Below, one piece after another: positions 21,699-32,964 of a DNA stretch of 64,000 nucleotides. The position numbers were made by a program, and so were the translations under genes. The DNA is from Asterochloris sp. CNOR1 (taxonomy: Eukaryota > Chlorophyta > Trebouxiophyceae > Trebouxiales > Trebouxiaceae), in assembly GCA_963969365.1 (NCBI GenBank), contig OZ017751.1:2666001-2730000 (forward strand), in the 5' to 3' direction. Each line of letters begins with the position of its first letter. Positions within the stretch are counted from its first letter, which is position 1. The notes beneath the pieces were generated by a model that saw only the letters and a list, made by a program, of their open reading frames with translations, made no database searches and was not told the origin of the DNA.

Positions 21699-23455
21699 GT
21701 TGGCGCGTGCAGATTGCTATGGAGGAGAAGGGGCTCAAGTATGAGTCCAAGCTGATCAGCTTCAGTGAAAGTGCGACTCCTCTCCTGGATCAGTGCTGCA
21801 GACAGTGCTTGTATGCAATGCTGATGACCCACCTCAGCATCTTGATTTTTATACTGCAGAGGGGCACAAGAGCGACGAAATCCTGGCACTCAATCCTCGT
21901 GGCCAAGTGAGCACTGTTACTAAGGCGTTGCGCTGCTCGAGTGGATGTTCAAGGTGTCAAACCCACACAGCAACATCACTGACTCCCTGCCTGCAGGTGC
22001 CCACCTACAAAGAGGGCTCCACCATCATCAATGAGAGCATGGCAATTGTGCAGTGGCTGGAGGTGGCCCACCCGCATAGGTCACTGATGCCCAAGGGAAA
22101 GGAGGCAGAGGTGCCCCCATCTGCTTGCTTCTCTGCTCGGACATTCATGTGCTGTAACTGCATGCGACGCAGCCACTCTGAGAAGTCACTGATGCTCAAG
22201 GGGCATAAGAGCCGGGCTGAACTGCCTGCCCACACTGAGGATGCAGGACCGCTGCAGTATGCATCCTGTGTGATATGTGCTGCGGCTGCTGTTGCAACAC
22301 CTTCATCTCCCTGGCACCATTCGCTCACCACACCAGGGTGGCCTGCACCTCTGCTGCTGAGCATTCAAGCATCTGCGTCCACTCAGGGGGCTGCCACAGC
22401 ATCTCAGTTAGGATCTCACCTCTGACATGGCTGAGTGCTGGACGCAGGTGCTGCAGCGCTTCCATGAGGCGACGAGCCTGCAGAATGCACAGATGGCCAT
22501 CAGCCAGGCCAGGGTGAGCAGACCGCCCATCAACAGTGGCAGTGTTGCCTGTTTTGAGGGCTGGCAGGCATCAACACAGCACTGCACCCCATGGCATCGG
22601 GTTCCCGTCCTGTGGGTGCAGGCCAGTGCTGCTGCCTGCGGCCACCGAGCCCGCCTCCCATCCAACAAGACTCTCTCGCTGAGGCGTTGGGGCTCATGCA
22701 GTCAATTGCTGCGAGCTGCAAAATGCCCATGACAGCTGACATGAAGGGGGGAAGAGTTGCCGTGCCTGCAGCATTACGCCAGCACTCCCCCCCTGAATAT
22801 TGATACCGGAAGACTCTGCTTGCATTCGGCTGGCACTGCTTGCCTCGTGACAGGTGACACAGCGTGCCTGCAGCGTTCGGCCGGCAACATGGACGAGAAT
22901 GCAGTGGGAGAGAAGATAGCTGGTCTGAAGCGCGAGCTGGGCTTCTGGGACAAGTACCTGGCCAACGGATTCGTCGCCGGCGACAGTTTCACTATTGCAG
23001 ATTGCGCGGCTGCCCCGTACTTTCTCATCGCTGAGAGGTACTGTGTGGTGCAGCAAAACTGGGATGTCTGTGGTGGGGACAGGTCTAAGCGGCATGCTGT
23101 GCGGTGTGCAGGTTTGGGGCCAAGTTCTCTGAGTTCCCCAACATCAAGAAGTATGTGGCCACTCTGAAGGTGGGTTCAGCTGTTGAATCTGCTGAGCATG
23201 TTCCAGATGGATGTCTGAGCCTGACTGCTCTGCATTGTCACAGGAGCGCCCGAGTGTGCAGGCCTCCTGGCCGCCGCACTGGAAGGACACGCCGAATCAG
23301 GACTGGCTGACTATTTAGGGACAAATCTGCTGCCTCTGGCCTGCATCCCTACCCAAAATCCCTACCAAAGCAGAGCCTTTTTGACTGGACATAAGGCTGC
23401 CCAACGTTTGTCTTGACCCTTTAGTGCTAAAGTCAACCTTTGACTGTGTAGGCGC
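21323..23455 (+). repeat. Tandem duplication, unit A (carries GST copy A)
   Basis: Unit A matches unit B (23528-25045) along its length: the leading block gcaagccaccgcgcctcttc, tgccgccagatt, ctcctcagacagagtgct, all GST exons and introns, and the trailing gtcaacctttgactgtg. Spacing between matches falls from about 2205 to 1595 bases because unit B has lost segments. Confidence 0.85.
21699..23318 (+). CDS. Glutathione S-transferase, copy A (5' exon unresolved)
   Basis: Cytosolic-type GST with an N-terminal thioredoxin-like and C-terminal helical domain. Supported exons: 21699-21770, 21860-21906, 21997-22110, 22448-22513, 22874-23037, 23112-23169, 23244-23318; internal phases all match (596 coding bases). 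Visible signatures: WRVQIAMEEKGL (helix 1), SDEILALNPRGQVP (the cis-Pro loop), INESMAIVQWLE (glutathione gamma-glutamyl site Glu-Ser), and the C-domain N-capping region GDSFTIADCAAAPY. The tail SWPPHWKDTPNQDWL is of a form common in fungal and algal GSTs. The exon carrying the start and catalytic Ser/Cys is not clear; a candidate ends near 21644 in a phase that would give SWRVQ. Intron 22111-22447 holds an echo of exon 3. Because the first exon is unproven, activity is likely rather than certain. Confidence 0.75.
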
Positions 23456-23527
23456 CCCTGGTGGCGCGCGAGCCTCGAAGTCCATCGTAAGGGCTCTACA
23501 TGAACAAAGCTCGTGCTACGTCAAGCG

Positions 23528-25045
23528 GCAAGCCACCGCGCCTCTTCCTGCAGCTCCATCTGCCGCCAGATTGCTCTGCAGTATCTTGGCCTGGTTTTGT
23601 TGATTGAAGAGGATGCGCAATCAGATCAGTGCTGTATAGGTTTATGGGCTCCTCAGACAGAGTGCTCTATTGGTGTTCCGGATCACCCCCATGCTGGCGC
23701 GTGCAGATTGCTTTGGAGGAGAAGAGGCTCAAAAATGAGTCCAAGCTGATCAGCCTCAGCAAAAGTATGACGCCTCTCTTGGATCAGTGCAGCTGACGGT
23801 GCTTGGGTGCAATGATGTCACCCAGTGCAGAACTTTGGCGACTATACTGCAGAGGAGCACAAGAGTGATGAAATCTTGGCACTCAATCCCCGTGGCCAAG
23901 TGAGCACTGTTACTAGGCTGATTGAGTGGATGTCAAAGGTGACAATTAGAAGTATCGACTCCCTGCCTGCAGGTGCCCCCCTACAAAGAGGGCGCCACCA
24001 TTATCAATGAGAGCATGGCAATCGTTCAGTGGCTGGAGGTGGCCCACCCTGAGAAGTAGCTGACGCCCAAGGGCAAGGAGGCAGAGGTAACCCATTGGCT
24101 GACTTCTCCTCAGGGCGTTCATCTGCTGAAATGGCATGCAGCGCAACCACCCTGAGAAGTTGCTGATGCTCAAGGGGCAAGTGCCCGGGGTGGAGCTCCT
24201 GCCCACAGGACGGGATGCAAAACTGCTGGAGTATGCCTCCTGTCTCATATGTGCTGTGGCTGCGATTGCAACACCTGCATCTCCCTGGTGCACCTCTCAC
24301 TCACCACACCAGGCCGGCCTGCACCGCTGCTGCTGAGCTCTTGAGCATTTGTGTCCACTCAGGGGGCTGCCATAGCATTTCAGTCAATCTCTCACCTCTG
24401 ACATGGCTGCGTGCTGGACGTAGGTGCTGCAGCGCTTCCATGAGGCCATGAGCCTGCAGAATGCACTGGTCGCCATAGGCCAGGCCAAGGTGAGCAGGCT
24501 GCCCATCAAAAGTTGCAGTCTTGCCTATCACAAGGGCTTGCAGGCAATAAAAGAGCACTGCAACCCATGGCAGCAGGTTCCTGTCCTGTGGGTGCAGGCC
24601 AGTGCTGCTGCCTGCGGCCGCCGAGCCTGCCTCTCATCCGATAAGGCTCCCTTGCTGATCTGTTTGGGCTCATGCAGTCAAAGTGTTGTGAGCTGCCCAT
24701 AACAGCTGACACTATAGGAGCGGGAGTTGCTGTGCCTGCAGCGTTCTGCCAGCACTCCCCCCTGAAGACTGATACAAGAAGACTGTGCTTGCATTTGGCC
24801 AGGACTGCTTGCCCCGTGACACGTGACACACTGTGCCTGCAGCAATCTGCTGGCAACACGGACGAGAGTGCAGTGGGAGAGAAGATAGCTGGTCTGAAGC
24901 GCGAGCTGGGCTTCTGGAACAAGTACCTGGCCAATGGCTTCGTCGTTCTAAAGCAGAGCCATCTTGACTGAAGATGAGGCTGCTCACCGAAATAGAGTTG
25001 AACTTCAATGCAGCATGTCAGTGAAGTCAACCTTTGACTGTGCAT
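23528..25045 (+). repeat. Tandem duplication, unit B (carries the broken GST copy)
   Basis: Decayed second copy of 21323-23455. It lacks a ~160-base stretch near its start and the last exons of the GST, and ends at the shared gtcaacctttgactgtg just 13-20 bases before the start codon of the next gene. Confidence 0.85.
23694..24971 (+). pseudogene. Glutathione S-transferase pseudogene, copy B
   Basis: Recognisable counterparts of the copy A exons: ~23694-23766 (WRVQIALEEK), 23853-23899, 23973-24086, 24424-24489 and from ~24842. Three things break it. An in-frame TAG at 24057-24059 interrupts the third exon (copy A has a sense codon after the HP dipeptide). A deletion joins GFV in the fifth exon directly to 3' UTR-like sequence, so the GDSFTIAD region and both final exons are absent. 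No first exon is visible. The splice sites remain intact, which suggests fairly recent decay. Expression as a truncated transcript is possible. Confidence 0.85.
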
Positions 25046-25057
25046 GTTGCGACGGCC

Positions 25058-28000
25058 ATGAGGTGTGTCGCTGCCTGCCTGTTGGCCGCACTGACTACAC
25101 CCTTGGCATCTTGGGCAGGCCGTGATTGCCGTTTCTTGCCCAGTGCCAGCCGATCTTGTGCTTTGCCGCATGGCTTGGCCAACTTCCAAGGTGAAGGTGC
25201 TGCATGCATGGATCTGCAGGTACTTGCAGCACCGCGAATCACGTACCTGAGCAGACGGAATGGTCATTCAATGCAGGGCAACATGCATGCAGCAGCAAGC
25301 CCCACATTGCCCGGCCAAGGACCATCGCAGAGATGCAGGATGTTGTGCAGCACTACAACATCGTGCGTGCAGTTGGCACCGGTGAGATGGTACTGGCGTG
25401 TCCTCCAAGCAGGAGGGAATGTGGTGCGGTGTGTTGGCCTGTACCACGCAGACAGGTAGAATTGCTTCTGTGCTGGACACATGTCAGACATGATTTGCAA
25501 TGCAATGTCTTGCCTGCAGGCCACAGCTGGAACAGTGCCCTATTCTGCCCGGGCGACAAGAAGGGTCAGACCTCTGTAGGTCTGGTCACCACGGAGCTGG
25601 ACAGCCTCTCCCCACTGTAAGCTCACTGGCAGAGCCGGGCGCCTTGCTTTATTAGGACCCCCAGCCTTCAGCACATTGCCAGCCTAGGCTGTCTGCCCCC
25701 GCTGCAACAGCCAAGCCACTACACTGCGGCGCATTGCACCCCATTGATCTTTGCCATGAAGTTTCATGTGCCGTGTACCATATCTCTGCCATGAAGAATG
25801 CCTGCCTCCTTCAGGTGGCAGTTCAATGGCACCTTTGACACCAGCAGCCCTGACTTCCCCATTCGGCTGGATGCTGACACGATGGTGGTGCACGCGGCTG
25901 CTGGGCTCTCCCTCAGGCTCCTGCTTGAGTTCCTGGCTCAGGCCAGGTTGGTGATGTGCACCAGCTCATGTGAAGTCCTGCAAAACCACTGTGCCCTGGC
26001 TCCAGGACCGCGCATAAGCATGCTGCCGCATATCACTATCACTGCACGCTGTGCTGCCACAACACTGAGTTGCCAGCCTGTTCACCTGCAGGGAGGGTGG
26101 CTGTGCGAGAGGGTGCATCCTGGCCAGCTTCCCTGGTCTCATTGACCAGACTGTGGGCGGGGCAGTGTCCACTGGCACACATGGCAGCTCGCTGGCGCAT
26201 GGGTCCTTATCACAGCAGGTGAGGTGCCGCCCCTGCACATGGCTGAAGTCACCCTGCAAATCTGTTGGCTACCCAGGACAATGTCAGACTGATGCTGGCT
26301 CTAGCATCTGAAAGCCTTTGCTGGGCCAGTGCACACTGTGTCACGCCGACTGCCCACCGTCTGCAGCCGCAAGGCTGTGGGCTTGCTTCAAGCTGAGCAA
26401 AGCTGGGCCTGTGCACTTGTCAGGCACCCCATGTTGTCCACTGAGGAGGGCTCAGGATTTAGTCACCCTTTCCTGGGAGCTGCCTGAGCGGACTGTCTGC
26501 AGCTTGCAGGAGTGCAGCTGCTGGTAGCCAACGGCAGCCTTCTGGATCTGAACCCTCAGACAACACCGCACCTTTTCCGAGCTGCCCAGGCAAGCAGCCT
26601 GATCTATGGGACCGCGCTGCTGTTTGTAGAGGGCTGGCGCAAGGAAGGCATAGTGAAGGGCAGCCGATATCGGGGATGTTTCTAGACCACCCTCATGGAC
26701 TTACCCGCCCACACAAGCAAACTGCAGGTGTAAGGTTGCAGCCATGCCACTGCTTCTCCGGCCTGGCACCTTATGTCCTCTAGAAGCCATCTTGTGCTTG
26801 GAGCCACAAAGCAGGGGCCAAGCTCTGGGTCTGATTGCATGCTCAGCCACTGCTCTTCCTTAGGGCAGACACAGCAGCATGCATGATGTGCAGCTATGCT
26901 GTGCACCAAGGCGCTTCCACAGCTGCGGTCATGCCTATTGCAAGGTGGAGCTCCACATAGCATACATAGTAGCACCAGGCTTGTCACCCTTGCTGCTCAG
27001 CCATGGTGCTCCGGAAAAGGAATGCCAACGAAAGAAAGTTGGCAGCACCTGCACAAACTTGAAGGCACGGGCGCTGCCCAGCCTCCAACCCCCTAACCCC
27101 CATTCAACACGCTGCTGTCTGCTGCAGGTCAGCGTGAGGCTGTGCTATCCCAGACAAGGTTGGGGCTACACTATACAGACTCTGCTAGCTGCTGCATGTT
27201 AGCGTGGCTATGCTATGCCAGACAGGCTCTGCCATACAGGCTTGCGGCTGTGCAACACAGACTCTGCTGTCTCCTGCAGGTCAGCGTGGGGCGTCTTGGG
27301 GTCATCACGAGGGTGACCTTCAGGGTGGTCCCGCACGGGCTGATCAAGCGCAGTCGCGTAGATCTGTCCCCAGAGACATTTGCAGAGCACCTGCTGGCCC
27401 TGGAGGCAAAGTATGTGTCCGCGCTGACCGCCGGCGATGCAGGCGGCGTGGCAGAGGTCACACGCCAGCTGGAAGGGACCAATGTGAGCCGCAGCCGCAT
27501 CCAAGGGCAGTGCAGTGTTCACGCATGTGCAGCGCTGCTTTGTGGGCAATGCACTGGCGCCTGGCAAAGCAGCGGTGCCTGGGTTCTGGTACATAGATGG
27601 CAACATGCTGAGGGGTGTTGCCACGGCCTGTGTAGTTTGCCGGCCCTGGCTGCGCTGGCAAGCTGCAGTTGCAAGCTGGGCGACTGCTTGCCTGGCAAGC
27701 TCCTCATGAAGCTCATGAAGTAGGTGAGACCCAAGGGTGCTCCGCTTGGCCTAAATTGATGGGCGTCAGGGGCCCGGAGTGCCGCCAGAGATGCTGGCAG
27801 CTGTGTTGTCCTGGTTCACGCCTGCCAGGTGCTGCAGCGACTGGGCGCTGATAGGTTAGAGCAAATAGAGCTGGCGGCGGTGGAGCACACAAGGACCCCC
27901 CCTGCACTGAGCCCTGTACCCTTTGCAGTCCATGTGCATGTGATTGGCCTTGTCTTGGATCTGGTGCCAACTGCACACACTCCCTGGCTGCAGGCATACT

Positions 28001-29816
28001 GGTATCCCTCCCTGCGCGTGGTGCAGCGGGTGCAGGTGCTGCCTGTGAGGGACTCAGCCCTGGAGCGCAAGCTCCAGCCTGTCACCGGCTTTGAGGAGCT
28101 CATGCGCAGCCTGCCAGCTGAGCCGTCTGCGTCTGTATCTGCTGCTGAGGCCAGAGCTGAGCATTTGCAAGGCCCACATGGCAGGGACCACAGCTGTGGG
28201 GCTGATGGGGAGGCAGATGCGCCAGCTGGGGCTGAAGAGCAGCAGACCTGTGCGGCAGATTCTGGCGGGAATGGATCAGAGCAGCCAGGGGGCCCTGTAG
28301 TGGGGCACAGGTCGAGTGCAGAGCTGTCGTCTGTGGTTGGGCAGCTGCAGCGGCAGCACACGCCTCTCCCGGTCAACAAGACCAGCCTCCAGCTGGGGGC
28401 AAGGTGAGGCCCTGAATGCGCTCATGAGGGACAGCCTCAGCACACCTGGAGCCACACACTGATCAGTCTGCTCCACCACTCGAGCTTCCGTTTGGAGGGG
28501 GGGCCAAAAACTTGAATGATGGAGGGTCTGGCACTGGCCAGTACAGCGAGTCACTGCTGGATGGGGCGCCGACACAGGCTGCAGGTCCTGACTGCTGCGC
28601 CTACAGGCACTTCAGCCAGATGTGGCATGACACGATCTCGGCAGGGACCTTCAACGGCACCATGTTCCAGCTGACAGGTGCGCCTGCCAAATCTGACTGC
28701 AAGCCAGGCTGTACAGCTGTTTGGCCATCAACCAGTGCAGCAAGACTGCCTCTTTTCAGGAGCTTTCCTGTGTTGCCCCACATTGCTATGTGCCGCAGGC
28801 ATGGTCAGCATGCCGCCCTCAGAGCTGGACCTTTACAATTCCGTTGGGCCTGGACAGCAGTATGAGGCCTGCATGCCGCTCAAGTATGCTGGCTCCTGGT
28901 TTGCAGAGGTGCGCAAGGCTGCTTTGCGTGCACAGCGGCAGTTTCCAGCTCCTGCCTGAGCCTGTGTCCACCATAACAGTGGCCTGCCAAGCCAAGCCTT
29001 GTCCCAGAAAAGAAAACAGATGCAACATGTTTGCAGCAGCCTTCTGACCCTGCCTGACCCTGTGTGTCTACCTTGACATGTTCACATGGCAGCCAAGCCA
29101 ACTTTGAGCCTTGATGCTGGTGCTGTTGCCTGCAGGCTGTCATGTGGCTGGCAGCCAAGCCGGAGCGTGCACAGGGCTTTTTCCTGCCCCTCAATGTCAG
29201 ATTCTATGGCCAGGAGACAGCGTACCTGTCGCTGGCCTTTGATGGCCCAGTGGCTTGTGTGAATCTGGAGGACTTTCTGGGCCTGAGCACTGGCATGAAC
29301 GAGCATGCTCAGGTAGCAGCACCTGCTGCACTGCCTCTGAGGCCGCCTGCAAGCTGCTGCTTGATTTGTAAGAGCTTTGTGCCCCATGCTGCAGCTGAGT
29401 GATGCTTGGCTGTAGGAGCTGACTGACCTCATTCTTCACAAATACCATGGCCGCTTGCACTGGGGCAAGGCAGGCTGGTCCAGCTCGTTTGATGGAGCAT
29501 CCACTTTCGGCAACAGCTGGTGCCAGTTTGGTTGCACTGCGCTGGTGAGTTGCTGAATTGATGTGGCAAGCTTGCTGCCGCCAGCACTGCCCTGAGTGAA
29601 AGGCGGCCCTTGCTGCAGGAGCTGGATCCTTTGGGGAAATTTGAGCCCCTCTCTCACCTGTTCAGCTGGCATTCTGGCACAGAGGGTGGCATTGTCCCCC
29701 TGTCAAAATGCTGCAGTCCAGCAGGCTTCGGCCCAGATTGTACATGCATACCGCGGCATCGGGCTGTGACACTTCAGATTAGCAATGAAGGTCAGTCAAC
29801 AGTTTGGCAACAATAA
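25058..29816 (+). CDS. FAD-linked aldonolactone oxidase-like protein (gulonolactone/arabinonolactone oxidase family)
   Basis: Flavoprotein of the VAO/ALO family; relatives oxidise L-gulono-, L-galactono- or D-arabinono-1,4-lactone to ascorbate or its analogue. Exons: 25058-25121, 25220-25381, 25520-25616, 25815-25946, 26092-26218, 26503-26589, 27280-27483, 27533-~27628 (uncertain), 27829-28403, 28607-28677, 28799-28908, 29136-29312, 29416-29544, 29619-29816. The first exon encodes a hydrophobic leader (MRCVAACLLAALT) like a signal peptide, suggesting secretion or ER; an alternative ATG at 25204 would skip it. GTGHSW keeps the His that carries FAD covalently in this family. IDQTVGGAVSTGTHGSS is the FAD-domain signature, and LHWGKAGW near the C-terminus matches the family HWGK motif. 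The 27829-28403 exon holds a long acidic low-complexity stretch that may hide small introns. The donor at 26589 is GC. Substrate cannot be told from sequence. Confidence 0.8.
27113..27310 (+). repeat. Tandem copies of an exon start and its acceptor
   Basis: The border of the exon starting at 27280 (ctctgctgtctcctgcag|gtcagcgtg) is preceded by two imperfect copies near 27113-27165 and 27178-27240 (ctgctgcaggtcagcgtg and ctgctgcatgttagcgtg, each followed by ctatgccagac-like sequence). The period is about 70-80 bases. Only the last copy continues into coding sequence. Confidence 0.75.
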
Positions 29817-30031
29817 ACTTTCAAATGGGACCAAAATGAATTCTCAGAGAGAACAGACTTCAGGAAGTAATATCATGTTGAGGCAGTCAGTCGGCTTGTG
29901 CATGAGCAGCCCGCCGAAAAGATACAGCTGCCGCAACAGGTTGTCAGATCTAGCGCCCTGGACAAAGAATGGGCCGCGCCGCGCTTCGGCAGCTTTTGAG
30001 GGCCAAGCTGGCTGGCTGCTGCCTGCTGCAC

Positions 30032-32964
30032 CTACGAGCCGCCATTAGCAGACTGCCCCTTGAGGGGCTTGGTGACGTCCTCCTCATCCCTCATGGATGC
30101 ATCCAGCTTGAGCTGTGCATCCTTCTCGGCCTGCTTCTTCTTCATGCCTTGCAGCTTTCTGCAAGTTAGCAGACGCATAGGTAAGCATTCAGGCCCCACC
30201 ACAGCTCGCAAAACCAGATGGCACAGTCACAACTGCAAACTTGTGCCCTGAGTTATGAGATATCAGGACGGCAACAGCAAGCACACCTGTAATTGTACCA
30301 GCACACGCCGCCAAAAGCAATGCCATCTGCATCAGGGAGACACCATGGTCAGCGGGGAATCAGGATAAAGCTCTGAGCTCGAGAGGCATGGAGAGTCAGC
30401 AGAAGCAGCAGGGACTTACATCCGCCCAGGTTGATGCTTGTCACAGGGGACTTGAAGAGGAGCACGCTCAGGCCAATCAGGAGCCAGTCCTTGATGACGC
30501 CAGCAATGTTCATTGTGAGGGCAGAGGTCTTGCCAATCAGCAGGAAGACAGCCATGTTCAGCGCTGCAGGGCACAAGGGATCCACTCAGCTGACACAATG
30601 AGGAGCTGTCTGTGCCAAGCCGGACACCATGGAAAAGAAAGAAGTGGCCTGCAGGAACTGACCCCTGGAGACACTTGGACAACCTGACAGCACAGGCTTC
30701 TGTGAGAGCCTGCCAGGCTGGCAGCAGCACTTGCCATGTATGAGTGCCAAAACCTGCCACCTGCCACTCATTGCTCACCAAATGCAGCGGCAGCATTGCT
30801 GAGGAAGGTGAAGGCGTCAATGTGCACATCAGGGTCGTTGAACAGGGGCTTGGCCTCCAACAGGGCAAAGGGCACCAGCAGGAAGCCGGCAGAGCAGGGG
30901 GCAATGTAGTACCTGCACAGGAGGAGCCACATCTAGTCAGCTCATGCCCTGTCCCTTGTTAGCCTGGCCTGTGCAGCCATCACATGGCAGGAACTGGAGG
31001 CTTAAACAGAGGCCACAGCTGCTCTCAGAGGGAGCCATGATGCACAGGACTCCAGCGCCCTGGCTTGCAGGCTGGCATGAGATTGCCTTGCGACAGTGCT
31101 TGCAGTGGTAGCAAGCCTACCGGTGCCTTGGGCATCGCAGCACTGTAACATGTGGCTGATAGCAGGATCACACCCAAGACTTACATGGTGGTCACAGGGT
31201 TCAGCTTGAGGCCCCGGGACTGCAGCAGCAGCTGCACCAGGGTGAGGCGGGTGGACTCTGTGCAGATGGACACCAGCTGCAGGATGACACCGATCAGCAC
31301 AAAGTTGAGCTCGCCTGCAGGTGGGCAGGGACATGGCGGTGAGTCTGTGTACAGCAGCTCGATGGCACATCTTGCTGTTGGTTGAAAGCCAGGCAATGCA
31401 GCCATGGGCAAGCACGGTGTCTGCTGGGACAGGTGCAGCAACAGCGTCCAGGCAGGCAGCTCCGTCGGCGAGCTGTTTTGAAGGCCCTTGGCCTGACCCG
31501 CAGCTGAAGCGTTGCATCTGAGTTGCCACTGAGCATAGAGATTTATCACACACACACACACACGGGCAGGGGCGCACCGTAAGATGCAATCGCCACGCCA
31601 ATGCTGACAAATATCATGTTGGCCAGGGTGTTGCGCTCGTACTGCTCTGTGCCCAGCATGCACCCCACAATGAATACAGCCACCGGCATCAGAGCCTGCA
31701 GCAGAGAGTGACAGAATGAGAGCCTGCAGTAGCTGTAATTGTGGAGGCGACAGACCGCCAGCTGCCAGAATCAGCAGCAACAAAACTTGCTTACTGGCAG
31801 CCCAGCTGGCAGCACTTGGCATCCTCATGGGTGGGCTGCCAGCTGCCAGTGTCAGCAGCCAGAAGGGTGCCCCACCTTAAGCATCTGAATGAAGGCCACT
31901 GACAGGTACAGGTAGGCTGCATTGCCCAGCCACAGGGTACCGGCGAAGCAGGCGCCGATGGGCACCACAGCGCGCACGTAAGTCTCGGCACTCATGTCAC
32001 ATGCCTGCAGTCGAGCCAGCCTGCGTGAGGCTCCATATGCAGGTTAGCAGGCGGCCAGACAGAGGATGCCTCGCCTGTCAGCGGTACCATGCACAGGCCA
32101 GGGGAGCACATGACTTTCACATGCTGCAGAAAAGGACGGTGCATGCAGATCATTGCTGAGATGGCAGGATTGACGCAGCTAGCCTGCAGGCTCAACACGA
32201 GATGGCACAAGTAGCAAACTTGCTCAGCACAGCGAGCCCTGTGGCTCACCCCGACATACCCCAGCCTGACCAGCAGGAAGGCCAGCACGCCAGAGAAGGT
32301 CATGTGCCACATTGTCAGCGCAATGGGGAAGGGGAAGCCATAGTATGCCAGGATGTACTTGTTGTACAAGATGACAGTGCCACTCAACCTGTAGATGATT
32401 GAAGGTGCTCTCATTGCCTGAATGAGGTTCTAGAGTCCCCATTGCAGAGTGTGCTGGAGAAGGGCTCCTGGCAGAGATGGAGGCCCTCCCTGTGGCTGAA
32501 GAACAGAAGTGCCGTGCACAGCGCAGGCGCGCACAGCAAGCAGGACTCGAGCAAACGGCACACAGCTCTAGAGGGCACGCATTGGGGAAGCCAGCCCAAG
32601 GGTACTGCGCCACTCACCCAATCCAGATGGACACGTACATGGCATTGAGCATGACCTGCAGAAAAGCAGGGGAGGCTGCAAGGGCGAGAAAGGGGGATGA
32701 AACTAACAACAAGGTCGGCCTCTGCAATGATCCAGCAACTGCTTGCAGGATCACCAGCAGCCTGACTTGTGCCACAGGCACAGCCTTGCCACCGTATGCA
32801 GAACAAATGTGCTGCCAGTGGGATGCCCCCAGGCATGGCAGGAACTACTGGCAGGAATGCCAGTAACGTTTCTTGGCCTGAGGCTGCAATTTCCAGAGGC
32901 GCCCTTCCCTCACCTGTGCATACAAAGTGTCATTCTGCTTGCGATCCTGGCTGCCGTCCTTCAT
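30032..32964 (-). CDS. Sugar-phosphate/phosphate translocator-like membrane transporter (TPT/NST family)
   Basis: Multi-pass transporter of the drug/metabolite superfamily, most like the plant group of probable sugar-phosphate/phosphate translocators (At3g17430 type), which sit in Golgi or endomembranes. Exons: 32964-32914, 32655-32618, 32388-32250, 32004-31876, 31695-31578, 31314-31185, 30912-30779, 30563-30420, 30326-30287, 30158-30032; all phases close to 349 residues. Visible family blocks: [93 protein letters not shown]. About ten membrane helices are expected. The cytosolic C-tail is Lys-rich ([10 protein letters not shown]). The start is the first in-frame Met of a hydrophilic leader; an acceptor-like site at ~33015 leaves room for a further 5' exon. 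Substrate unknown. Confidence 0.9.
31547..31563. repeat. CA dinucleotide microsatellite
   Basis: An uninterrupted (CA)8C run in an intron of the translocator-like gene. Confidence 0.95.

Noticed and set aside
22110-22240. An extra GST exon encoding HSEKSLMLKGHK
   Set aside because: It duplicates the end of exon 3 and would break the phase to the next supported exon; copy B shows the same non-exonic echo.
25058-25219. A 29-base intron (25191-25219) in the lactone oxidase leader
   Set aside because: Too short to splice; the GTGATT donor after 25121 gives the same phase with a 98-base intron, and an intronless start at 25204 is the other option.
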